DNA of 64,000 nucleotides from Arenibacter sp. 6A1 (GTDB taxonomy: Bacteria > Bacteroidota > Bacteroidia > Flavobacteriales > Flavobacteriaceae), in contig NZ_JAAXCQ010000005.1 of NCBI RefSeq assembly GCF_012272855.1, forward strand, positions 124,001 through 188,000, read 5' to 3'. Position numbers and translations under genes: made by a program. Each line of letters opens with the position of its first letter. Position 1 is the first letter of the stretch. Positions 35,611-44,466 of the stretch are shown piece after piece. Below the pieces are notes generated by a model, which made no database searches, had not been told where the DNA came from, and saw only the letters and a list, made by a program, of their open reading frames with translations.

Positions 35611-36630
35611 TTAATTATTGGTTGATCCTCTGGCCACAATGGTCGTATCTAAAACGGTGGTCTTATACGATTCTTCCTCTTTTTCGCTCTCTATTTTTTC
35701 GATGAGCATTTCGGCCGCAATTTCTCCCATTCTTTCACCATGTTGGGAAACTGCGGTTAAACCAGGAGTAGAATATTTAGACAAAATACCATCGGTAAAA
35801 CCAATAAATGATATGTCTTTGGGAATACTTAAGCCTTTACTTTGCACGTGACGCATACTGTGAATGGCATACATTTCGTTGACACATAATACGGCATCGA
35901 TCTTTTCCCTATCTAGAAATTCATTGATCGCCAATTCATCGACATCCATAAAGGGTAATTTCAGCACAAGGTTTTCCCTATAGGGCAAGTTGTGGTCTAA
36001 AAGGGCTTGTTTATACCCCTTGGCTCTTTCCCTACTGACACTATAATAATCTTCTGTGGTAATTAAGGCTATTTGTTTTCTTCCATCCTCAATAAACTTG
36101 GTTACTGCTTTGTAAGCCCCCTCCATATCATTGATCACAACCTTGTCACATTCGATCTCATCGGTGATCCTATCAAACAAGACCAAGGGAATGCCCTGCT
36201 CGGTTACTTCCTTTAAATGGTTGTAATCGTTCTTTATTTGTGTTTCGGCAGACAAGGCCATAATAAATCCATCGATACTTCCATTGGCCAGCAGTTCCAT
36301 GTTGATAACCTCCTTATCGAAAGATTCATCAGACATACATACAATAACATTATAGCCTTTGGCATTGGCATAATTTTCTATCCCCCTAAAAACGGTGGTA
36401 AAAAAATGATGCACAATATCTGGAATGATGACCCCTATATTTTTGGTGCGTCTGTTCTTTAAACTGATCGCGATATTGTTAGGCTTATAGTTGTATAATT
36501 TTGCAAAGGCCTGAATTTTATCCTTGGTATCCTTACTAATTTCCTCACTATTTTTTAATGCCTTGGAAACGGTAGAGATAGATACACTAAGTTCCCTTGC
36601 TATATGCTTAAGAGTTATTTTTTGTTTCAA
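35611..36630 (-). CDS. LacI-family transcriptional regulator
   Basis: A 339-residue regulator with an N-terminal helix-turn-helix (ITLKHIARELSVSISTVSKA region, about 5-24), the hinge helix near 50-60 and a periplasmic-binding-protein-like effector domain. It heads the minus-strand sugar operon and faces susC across a 378-base gap with a good LacI-type operator at 36902-36915. It is therefore likely to control both the catabolic operon and the uptake genes in response to maltose or a related sugar. Confidence 0.93.
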   Translation of the reverse strand: MKQKITLKHIARELSVSISTVSKALKNSEEISKDTKDKIQAFAKLYNYKPNNIAISLKNRRTKNIGVIIPDIVHHFFTTVFRGIENYANAKGYNVIVCMSDESFDKEVINMELLANGSIDGFIMALSAETQIKNDYNHLKEVTEQGIPLVLFDRITDEIECDKVVINDMEGAYKAVTKFIEDGRKQIALITTEDYYSVSRERAKGYKQALLDHNLPYRENLVLKLPFMDVDELAINEFLDREKIDAVLCVNEMYAIHSMRHVQSKGLSIPKDISFIGFTDGILSKYSTPGLTAVSQHGERMGEIAAEMLIEKIESEKEEESYKTTVLDTTIVARGSTNN

Positions 36631-37008
36631 AGTCGATTTCCCTGTTTAATATAAGATGATTTAAAAATAATGCTAAAAATACGAAACAAATAGCAGACCC
36701 TTCGTTTCCACCAAAAAAAGCACTAAAAATAAACTAAAAACAAAATAGTACACTGTTTCGTCAAAATAATACACATTAAAAAATATCGTATCTTTAAATA
36801 ATATTTAATACTTTTAACATACAGACGTTAAATTTTATCAATATTACATGTATAATATACACTTATTGCTATATCTGTAATTTTTAAAAAAGTTATCAAC
36901 ACGAAACCGTTTTCGAAGGGTAAAAACCCAAATAAAACAGTTAAGTCGTTTTATTATCGCTAATTTTAAACATAATTTAACAAAAACTCAACCTTAAAAT
37001 AACCATTT
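36631..37008. other. A/T-rich divergent control region between lacI-type gene and susC
   Basis: A 378-base, very A/T-rich gap between divergent genes. It holds the operator at 36902-36915 and several lone half-sites (CGAAAC at about 36682, CGTTTC at about 36703, GTTTCG at about 36753). Weak -7-like sequences (TATCTTTA near 36789) lack a clear partner, so I do not name a promoter. Confidence 0.5.
36902..36915. promoter_or_regulatory. LacI-family operator
   Basis: CGAAACCGTTTTCG has inverted arms CGAAA and TTTCG around a central CG, the usual plan of LacI-family operators. It lies 93 bases before the susC ATG and between the two divergent transcription units. Confidence 0.65.
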
Positions 37009-40000
37009 ATGAAGAACTCACTACTCAAAAGCTTATGGCTTCTTGGAGCATTTTTATGTTTCAGTGGCGCCTATGCTCAGACGGTTTCCGGAACGGTAAC
37101 TGATGCCAGTGGTCCTATTCCTGGAGTCAACATCCTTGTAAAAGGAACAACAAACGGGACACAAACAGATTTTGACGGAAACTACACTATAAGCGACGTA
37201 GCCAATGGGGCTGTTTTAGCCTTTAGTTTTATTGGTTATAAAACCCAAGAAATCACTTATACCGGACAAGCAACCATTAATGTACTCTTTGAAGAAGATG
37301 CCCAAGCCTTGGAGGAAGTCGTTATCATAGGGTATGGTACTACTACGGTAAAAGATGCTACGGGTTCGGTAGCCTCGGTAAGTTCGGAGGATTTCAACTC
37401 TGGGGTAATTTCATCTCCCGAACAACTTATACAAGGAAAAACAGCAGGGGTTCAAATAGCCCAGGGAAGTGGAGAACCCGGATCTGGTGTTGCGATTAGA
37501 ATTCGAGGTACTTCCTCGGTAAGATCCAACAACAATCCGCTTTTTGTAGTCGACGGGGTTCCGCTACCTAGCGGGGATTCATCCTCTGAAGGAACAAATA
37601 TCGGAGTAGGAACTAGTGCGGCCCGTAACCCACTTAGTTTTCTAAATCCCAATGATATCGAAAGCATGAGTATTTTAAAAGATGCCTCTGCCACCGCTAT
37701 TTATGGTTCTAGGGGTGCCAATGGAGTGGTTATAATAACGACTAAAAGCGGTAGAACGGGAGGTCAAAAAGGGATTTGGGAATTTTCCACAGATGTAAGC
37801 TTTTCCAAACCTTCCAATAGTTTCGATCTTTTGAATAGAAGTGAGTACCTAAATGCGGTACAGGCTTTTGGTGGTTCTGCGACCGATTTCGGAAATAATA
37901 CGGATTGGCAATCACTAGTGACCAGAAATTCATCCTCGACGAACAATAACTTGGCCTACTCCCAAAATTATGGCAGTGGAAATGTCCGAGCCACCTTAAA
38001 TTATGGAAACCAGTTTGGTATCGTCCCAAAATCTTCTCAAGAACGTATTACAGGACGTATTAATCTTTCACAACGGGTATTTGACGACAAATTAAAACTA
38101 AATCTACAAAGCACCCTTTCTAGAATTAACGATGAGGCGCCCCCATTAAGTGGAAGTGCAGGATCTACCGGAGATTTGTTAGGAGCCGCTTATTCTGCTA
38201 ATCCCACTTGGCCCGCCAATACTACCTTTAACCCAGGAGATAGGATTAATCCTTTAAATCTTTTGGAAAACTGGCAAAGTTTAACCCACACCGACCGATT
38301 CTTAGTGAATTTCTCGGCAGATTATGATATCGTTAAAGATCTGAATGCCAAGGTAACCTTAGGATACGACCTTTCGGAATCTACCCGTGAAGCATCCTTA
38401 TCTTCCCAATCCTTTAATGTTGGCCGTGGTGCCGGCGGTAATGGACGAGGAGCTCTTAACGATCTTACCAATGAGAATCGTTTGGTAGAATTCACTTTAA
38501 ACTACAAAAAAGAGTTTAGCAATGCTGTATTAGATGCCCTTGTAGGCTTTTCTTATCAGGACTTTAATACTAGAGGAAGAAACATAGAAGGTTGGGGATA
38601 TAGCACTATTAACCTTAATCACATGTCCAGGGATTTATCGACTGCTTCCGATATCTTAGAATCGAAGATTTCAGGACCATACCAACAATACGGTTTTGAC
38701 ACAGGCGAAGACCTATTTGTCAATAGACTTTTCCCGACCACCACTACCGATTTCCTTGGCAATGCCAATATTCCTGTAAAATCTGTTTTTGCGGACACTT
38801 TTAACAATACAGATGAGCTACAATCATTTTTTACAAGGATAAATTATACGATTGCTAACAAGTATTTATTTACCGCCACTGTTAGAGCCGATGGTTCTTC
38901 GCGATTTGGAACAAATAATCAATACGGATATTTCCCATCGGCAGCTTTTGCCTGGAAAATTAACGAGGAAGATTTTATTGGCGATGCGGTTTCTACTTTA
39001 AAAGTTCGATTGAGTTACGGTTTAACCGGAAATCAGGACGGTCTAGGATATGGACGTTTTATACGAAGAGAGCGTTATTCTGGCGGAAGCATCTCCGATG
39101 GAGGATCTATTAACGTCCCGGGGATTACTACGGTAGAATTCGCCAATCCAGATTTAAAATGGGAGGAAACCACCCAGTACACGGCAGGGATCGATTTTGG
39201 TTTTAGCAACGACCGTTTAAACGGTAGTGTAGATGTGTACCGAAAGGAGACTAGGGATCTTCTGCTAAATATAGAAGCAGCACAACCTTCTCCCCAACCT
39301 ACATTTTTTCAAAATTTAGATGCCTTGGTTCTAAACGAAGGGGTAGAATTCGCTCTTAATTATGATATTTTTCAAGGGAACGATTTTAGCTGGACTGCTG
39401 GTTTTAATGTTGCCTATAACAAAAATGAGATTCAGGATTTTGCCGGACAAATTGCCGCAGGAACCATTCGTGGTGCAGGTTTAACCAATGCCTTTGCCCA
39501 GCGCTTGGCCTCTGGTCAACCATTATTCTCCTTTTACTTAAGGGAATTTATAGGTTTTGATGACAATGGGAACCCTGTTCACGAAGGAGGAACCGACAAC
39601 CAGAAATTTCTTGGAAAAAGTGCCCTTCCAGATGTCACCGGTGGATTTTCTACCAGTGCCAATTATAAAAACTGGTCTGCGTCCCTATATTTCAACGGTC
39701 AATTTGGAAACTACATCTACAACAATACGGCCAACGCCTATTTCACGGCAGGTGCCATTGGAAGTGGTAATAATGTAACAAAGGATGTGGTTAGCCTTGC
39801 CGGGCAAGAAAGCAGGTTTGCCGAGGCTTCTGTATCGACAAGGTTCCTAGAAAAAGGAGATTTCGTCCGTTTACAAACAGCTTCTATAGGCTATAACGTC
39901 CCTTTATCCGGTGAGGGATTATTTAAAACAATGAGACTAAACCTTACTGGCCAAAATCTTTTTGTGATCACCGATTATAGCGGCCTAGATCCTGAGGTTA

Positions 40001-40113
40001 GTGTTGTTCCTGCAGGTAATGACCTATTAAACGGTTTGCCAATTGCCGGAATAGACTATAGTGCTTTTCCAAGACCACGAACTTTTACCGTAGGATTTAA
40101 CGTAACTTTTTAA
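37009..40113 (+). CDS. susC: SusC/RagA-type TonB-dependent outer-membrane transporter
   Basis: A 1034-residue outer-membrane protein. It has a signal peptide (ending AYAQ near 24), a carboxypeptidase-D-like regulatory domain (about 25-100), a TonB-box-like EEVVIIGYGT (about 104-113), the plug and a beta-barrel ending in Phe (TVGFNVTF). Together with the SusD partner 12 bases downstream it imports oligosaccharides across the outer membrane, probably maltodextrins judging by the divergent GH65/GH13 operon. Energy would come from TonB, such as the protein at 63000. Confidence 0.95.
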   Translation: MKNSLLKSLWLLGAFLCFSGAYAQTVSGTVTDASGPIPGVNILVKGTTNGTQTDFDGNYTISDVANGAVLAFSFIGYKTQEITYTGQATINVLFEEDAQALEEVVIIGYGTTTVKDATGSVASVSSEDFNSGVISSPEQLIQGKTAGVQIAQGSGEPGSGVAIRIRGTSSVRSNNNPLFVVDGVPLPSGDSSSEGTNIGVGTSAARNPLSFLNPNDIESMSILKDASATAIYGSRGANGVVIITTKSGRTGGQKGIWEFSTDVSFSKPSNSFDLLNRSEYLNAVQAFGGSATDFGNNTDWQSLVTRNSSSTNNNLAYSQNYGSGNVRATLNYGNQFGIVPKSSQERITGRINLSQRVFDDKLKLNLQSTLSRINDEAPPLSGSAGSTGDLLGAAYSANPTWPANTTFNPGDRINPLNLLENWQSLTHTDRFLVNFSADYDIVKDLNAKVTLGYDLSESTREASLSSQSFNVGRGAGGNGRGALNDLTNENRLVEFTLNYKKEFSNAVLDALVGFSYQDFNTRGRNIEGWGYSTINLNHMSRDLSTASDILESKISGPYQQYGFDTGEDLFVNRLFPTTTTDFLGNANIPVKSVFADTFNNTDELQSFFTRINYTIANKYLFTATVRADGSSRFGTNNQYGYFPSAAFAWKINEEDFIGDAVSTLKVRLSYGLTGNQDGLGYGRFIRRERYSGGSISDGGSINVPGITTVEFANPDLKWEETTQYTAGIDFGFSNDRLNGSVDVYRKETRDLLLNIEAAQPSPQPTFFQNLDALVLNEGVEFALNYDIFQGNDFSWTAGFNVAYNKNEIQDFAGQIAAGTIRGAGLTNAFAQRLASGQPLFSFYLREFIGFDDNGNPVHEGGTDNQKFLGKSALPDVTGGFSTSANYKNWSASLYFNGQFGNYIYNNTANAYFTAGAIGSGNNVTKDVVSLAGQESRFAEASVSTRFLEKGDFVRLQTASIGYNVPLSGEGLFKTMRLNLTGQNLFVITDYSGLDPEVSVVPAGNDLLNGLPIAGIDYSAFPRPRTFTVGFNVTF

Positions 40114-40125
40114 AAAGCTCTAACT

Positions 40126-41700
40126 ATGAAATTTAATTTATATATCAAATACGGTCTTTTATCCATAGGGATACTGACAGCTTCTATTTCCTGTACCAAT
40201 CTAGAAATTGAAGCTTCCGATTCTATCGTCAGTAAAGAAAGTAGCGATGGCGGATTCACCGGATTGGCAGATCCTGCCTCTTCTTTAAGCGATCTTTACA
40301 ATAAGGTTGGAGGCGATTTCCAAACGCAAGAAAACATGTATGCCCTGGAACAGGTTACTACTGACGAACTTTTAATTCCAACCCGAGGAACGGATTGGGG
40401 CGACAATGGCGTTTGGCGACAATTACATACCCATACATGGACCTCCTCGCATTTATTCATAAAAAACGCATGGAACACCCTAAACCAAAATGTATTTAGG
40501 GCCACCGAAATTATCGAAAGTAATCCGAGTGCCCAAGTATTGGCGGAAGCCAAATTTCTAAGAGCTTTTAATATGTTCTTTGTAATGGACCTTTTTGGCT
40601 CTGTCCCTTTTAGGGAGGTAGACGAAGGACCTAGTGTTAATCCTAAAGTACTTAGCAGAACTGAAGCCTATAGCTTTATAGAAACGGATTTGACGGATGC
40701 AATGGCCGATTTGGCCAATGGGAGTCCAGGCACCGCCACTACCAGCAAGGCTACCAAAGCAGCAGCAAATTTCTTGATGGCCAAGCTTTATTTAAATGCC
40801 CATATCTATAACGGAACCGGAACTCCTAACAATGCCGATATGCAAAAAGTGATCGATGCCGTAGATGCTATTAAGGCATTAGGTTTTGATATTCAAAGTG
40901 GCTATTTTCAAATCTTTGAACCTACGGATGATTCCGAAACCATTTTACACTTAAACAGTGAGGTGGCTGCGAGAATATGGAACACGCTTCACTACAACCA
41001 AAATTCTCCCGATAATACCGGTGGAGGATGGAACGGTTTTTCTACTCTAGCCGATTTTTATGACACCTTTGTTGGTGACCCCAACAGTAACTATGTAGGT
41101 GATGGCCAAGAAGAGCGAAGAGGGTTTGTACCAGACGCTACTACAGCAAACGAACAAAACTTAGGTATTGGCTACGGATTCTTAATTAATCAACAATACG
41201 ATTCGGATGGAAGTGAATTAAAAAATAGACAGGGCGGTCCCCTTTCATTTTCCAAGGAAATTCCATCTTTGGTAGGTAACTCTGAAGAGACGGGAATGCG
41301 GGTTATAAAATACCATCCTTTTGACCCCACCGATACCGATAACCAAAACAATTCATTTAGAAAACACCAGATCATCTATCGATATGCCGATGCACATTTG
41401 ATGAAGGCCGAAGCCATCATGCGAATGGGAGGAGATCCTACTGCCCTTGTCAACGAACTACGAGCTAAAAGAACGGACACTCCGGCCCTACCCTCGGTAA
41501 CTGAAGATGTCTTGCTAGAGGAAAGAGGAAGGGAACTTTATATTGAATTCTGGAGAAGAAATGATTTGGTAAGATTTGGTAAGTTTACCGCCCCTTGGTC
41601 CTTAAAAGAGGTCAGCGGCGACACAAAGGTGAACCTATTTCCGATCCCAGAAACAGCCTTATTGTCTAACCCTAACTTAATACAGAACGATGGGTATTAA
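40126..41700 (+). CDS. susD: SusD/RagB-type glycan-binding lipoprotein
   Basis: A 524-residue lipoprotein (signal ending SISC, Cys at 23) of the SusD/RagB family, with TPR-like helices and the usual C-terminal segment ERGRELYIEFWRRNDLVRFG (in part: EFWRRNDLVR). It caps the SusC channel on the cell surface and binds the incoming glycan. No SusE/SusF gene or surface amylase follows. A terminator lies about 195 bases downstream. Confidence 0.95.
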   Translation: MKFNLYIKYGLLSIGILTASISCTNLEIEASDSIVSKESSDGGFTGLADPASSLSDLYNKVGGDFQTQENMYALEQVTTDELLIPTRGTDWGDNGVWRQLHTHTWTSSHLFIKNAWNTLNQNVFRATEIIESNPSAQVLAEAKFLRAFNMFFVMDLFGSVPFREVDEGPSVNPKVLSRTEAYSFIETDLTDAMADLANGSPGTATTSKATKAAANFLMAKLYLNAHIYNGTGTPNNADMQKVIDAVDAIKALGFDIQSGYFQIFEPTDDSETILHLNSEVAARIWNTLHYNQNSPDNTGGGWNGFSTLADFYDTFVGDPNSNYVGDGQEERRGFVPDATTANEQNLGIGYGFLINQQYDSDGSELKNRQGGPLSFSKEIPSLVGNSEETGMRVIKYHPFDPTDTDNQNNSFRKHQIIYRYADAHLMKAEAIMRMGGDPTALVNELRAKRTDTPALPSVTEDVLLEERGRELYIEFWRRNDLVRFGKFTAPWSLKEVSGDTKVNLFPIPETALLSNPNLIQNDGY

Positions 41701-41895
41701 AAAATAGTGTTGGACCGAAAGGAGGGAAAATGGATGCTATCGTACAATAGATTGATAATTTTTTTTGGGACAAAAAATGAAAGAACACGGCTTTAATTAA
41801 AACCGATTTTCCATACATTTTCTACTGGGCAAATTAACCGTTCAAGGCCTATTTGCTCTTCTCTCCTTCGGTCAAGCATTTAATAAAACTTCATT

Positions 41896-41937
41896 AACAA
41901 ACGGGCTACCAAAAAAAGGTAGCCCGTTTGTTTTTTT
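41896..41937 (+). terminator. Terminator of the susCD unit
   Basis: AACAAACGGGCTACC pairs perfectly with GGTAGCCCGTTTGTT around seven A residues, followed by seven T. It is a textbook intrinsic terminator. Confidence 0.93.
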
Positions 41938-42198
41938 AATTGCTCATCAAACATCGCCAAGGGAAATACCACAATGCTAGCTATGGCCCCACCGCCATCC
42001 CATGGAATTTCCATAATTGAAAACCAGGTTCCTGTTTAAAAAGACTGGAAGGGACATAATTTTTAAGCTGTATCTCCCACTTTTGTACCTCGGAAACTAA
42101 CATAGCCTATTTTAAGAAAGACCCGCCTTTTGTGAAATACCACACATAATATGCTGACAGATTAGCAAAATACATCATTGTTTCAATACCATTTTTTT

Positions 42199-42280
42199 GC
42201 GTTAGGGACCGCGGCGGCATCCCCGCAGCAGCGCAAGGGATACAGCCAAGGGCCCGCCCGACGAAGGAGGGAACGCCCAA
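42199..42280 (+). repeat. 82-bp dispersed element, copy 2
   Basis: Matches copy 1 (inverted) with 5 mismatches and copy 3 with 6. Preceded by a run of seven T, as is copy 3. Located between the two terminators of converging genes, so probably not needed for ending either transcript. Confidence 0.92.
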
Positions 42281-42307
42281 ATAATTTTACTACTACCTAT
42301 ATAAAAC

Positions 42308-42341
42308 AACAAAGGGCGCCTTTTGCAAGACACCCTTTGTT
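42308..42341 (-). terminator. Terminator of the symporter gene
   Basis: AACAAAGGG and CCCTTTGTT pair over nine bases around a 16-base loop; on the minus strand this is followed by GTTTTAT. It stands 18 bases past the symporter stop codon. Confidence 0.75.
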
Positions 42342-42358
42342 ATAGCTTTACCGTTTTT

Positions 42359-43939
42359 TTATTGGGCAAAATAAATATAAATCCCAATTACCAACAAGCA
42401 GATAGCAATTCCTACCTGTTTTACATACTTGTAAGGCTCTATAGAAACCTGCTTGGTATACTCCAGTTCAAAGTCTTTATCCCTAGGCATAATTTTACCG
42501 ATGACCAACATTATGATAATATTCAGGATAAACAGTATGGCCATGACGTGTAAAAAATGCGGATACTCATCAAACCTTGGTTGTAAAATAAACTGACTTA
42601 TTATATAAAGTAAAGAACCGGAAATAATTCCAATTTTAGCAGCGATAGCAGGCACTCTTTTGGTTAGGTACCCCACCACGATAATGGTCAAAATTGGAAT
42701 ACTATAAATTCCGTTTACTTCTTGCAAATAAGCAAACAAACTTCCAGCCTTGGCAATTAATGGCGCAATCATCATGGCTGCTATAGCTAAGATGATCCCA
42801 AACATTTTCCCGTATTTCACTACGGTTTTCTCTGTAGCTTCCGGATTAATGTGTTGTTTGTAAATATCGATCCCAAATAAAGTTACCGAAGAGTTTAGCA
42901 CACTATTAAACGAACTTAAAATAGCTCCAAATAAAACGGCAGCAAAAAATCCGACCAAATATTCTGGCAAAACAGCATTGACCAAGGCCGGGTATGCCTG
43001 ATCTGGAACTTCTAACTCTCCCTTAAACAAATGGTAAGCGATAATCCCTGGAAGCACGACAATTAACGGACCTAAAATCTTTAAAAACGAGGCCAATAAT
43101 AATCCTTTCTGCCCTTCTTTAAGGTTTTTTGCTCCTAAAGCACGCTGAATAATTTGTTGGTTGGTTCCCCAGTAAAACAATTGTACCAGCATCATTCCCG
43201 TAAATATGGTAGAAAAAGGCACTGAATTTTCTGGACCTCCTATGGATACAAATTTATTAGGGTTTTCATCGACCAATATATTTAGTCCATCAAAAATACT
43301 TCCATCACCGATAGCCAATAATCCAAATACGGGAATTAAAAGTCCACCTAAAAGCAATCCAATAGCATTTATACTATCTGATACCGCTACTGCTTTCAGT
43401 CCTCCGAATACCGCATATATAGAACCTATTATCCCTATTCCCCAAACACATATCGTTAAGGCGGTAGTATCCGACACCCCGAGCAATTGGGAAACGTCGA
43501 ACATAGTACTAATGGCAACAGCTCCTGAATACAGAATCACAGGTAAAAGCACGACCACATAGCCTGTTAAAAACAAGGCCGAGGTAATGGTTTTTGTAGC
43601 TGTATCGTATCGTTTTTCTAAAAATTGAGGAACCGTTGTAATCCCCCCTTTTAAGTATCTGGGCAACAAAAATATTGCAGTCACTACCATGGCAATAGCG
43701 GCCAAAGTTTCCCATGCCATTACCGACAGCCCTTCGGTATAGGCCTGTCCGTTAAGTCCAACTATTTGCTCTGTAGACAAATTCGTCAACAATAAAGATC
43801 CTGCGATTACTCCTGCTGTCAAACTTCTGCCACCTAAAAAATAGCCATCGGAGGAATTTTCGTCTGTTTTTCTGGTAGCTAAATAAGCTATAATGGCCAC
43901 AAGAATTGTGAAGCCGGCAAAAGAAAGAATTCCCAACAT
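42359..43939 (-). CDS. Sodium:solute symporter, SGLT-like
   Basis: A 526-residue inner-membrane transporter of the sodium:solute symporter family with about 14 helices. The N-terminal region shows the family's GYFLGGRSLTA and LLTNLSTEQIVGLNGQAYTEG segments, which are characteristic of the sugar-transporting SGLT branch. The gene lies downstream of susD and convergent with it. No other inner-membrane sugar permease is visible near the GH65/GH13 operon, so it could import the disaccharide; that link is inference. Its 5' end is divergent from the VCBS/haloperoxidase operon. Confidence 0.88.
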   Translation of the reverse strand: MLGILSFAGFTILVAIIAYLATRKTDENSSDGYFLGGRSLTAGVIAGSLLLTNLSTEQIVGLNGQAYTEGLSVMAWETLAAIAMVVTAIFLLPRYLKGGITTVPQFLEKRYDTATKTITSALFLTGYVVVLLPVILYSGAVAISTMFDVSQLLGVSDTTALTICVWGIGIIGSIYAVFGGLKAVAVSDSINAIGLLLGGLLIPVFGLLAIGDGSIFDGLNILVDENPNKFVSIGGPENSVPFSTIFTGMMLVQLFYWGTNQQIIQRALGAKNLKEGQKGLLLASFLKILGPLIVVLPGIIAYHLFKGELEVPDQAYPALVNAVLPEYLVGFFAAVLFGAILSSFNSVLNSSVTLFGIDIYKQHINPEATEKTVVKYGKMFGIILAIAAMMIAPLIAKAGSLFAYLQEVNGIYSIPILTIIVVGYLTKRVPAIAAKIGIISGSLLYIISQFILQPRFDEYPHFLHVMAILFILNIIIMLVIGKIMPRDKDFELEYTKQVSIEPYKYVKQVGIAICLLVIGIYIYFAQ

Positions 43940-44466
43940 TGTTTATTATATTTTTTGGTTGTAGCCGATAAATATATTGGATTATTTATTAATAGAAGTC
44001 ACCCTATTTAATTTTCTAACAATTTCGATTAAAATTTAACGGTATTAGTCTTAAAACACAACATTATCAACAGGATAATTAACATCCCATGGCTTCCATA
44101 TTCACTTTACTTTAACTATATTACACAAGTCTTTGGACCACCGTAATTGTGGAAAATCCTAAGAATTATTATATAGCTAACACCAACCAAAACATGCCAA
44201 AAAAACATACTTTAAAACTTACATCCAATGTGCCCAAATGGGGGTTTTCACTTCTTGTAAAAACAAAACTCAGCACGGAAACATAGCACTTCTATAACCA
44301 ATAAAACCTTAACAGGACCAATACCATTTTATATTCAAGACTGCAGTCTTCAAAACCATCGAGATCCGATGATCCTTGCGTTAGCAACCTATTGCAACTA
44401 TATAAGCCAATAGTATCATCGGCGATTTAACCATTGCGGTTATTATAAAAAGAAGGATCAAAAAAT
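43940..44466. other. Divergent intergenic region with palindromes
   Basis: A 527-base A/T-rich gap between the symporter gene and the large VCBS operon, with no open frame of note. It contains a perfect 14-base palindrome at 44337-44350 and an inverted repeat CCGATGAT/ATCATCGG (44366-44373 and 44415-44422). No clear -33/-7 promoter was found. Confidence 0.5.
44337..44350. promoter_or_regulatory. Perfect 14-bp palindrome upstream of the VCBS operon
   Basis: AAGACTGCAGTCTT reads the same on both strands. It is 116 bases before the ATG at 44467 and could be a dimer-binding operator for that operon or for the divergent symporter gene. Confidence 0.4.

Larger units (their letters stand above)
41701..42358. 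other. Convergent intergenic region with two terminators and repeat copy 2
   Basis: A 658-base non-coding stretch between susD and the symporter gene. It holds one terminator for each side (41896-41937 and 42308-42341) and copy 2 of the 82-bp repeat between them. I see no gene in the rest. Confidence 0.6.

Noticed and set aside
36781-36800. TATCTTTA as the susC promoter -7 box
   Set aside because: The last base departs from the consensus and no TTG stands at the right distance.
44360-44430. Possible tRNA-like fold in the leader of the VCBS operon
   Set aside because: Only one arm pair is present, with no acceptor stem, T-loop or anticodon arm pattern.
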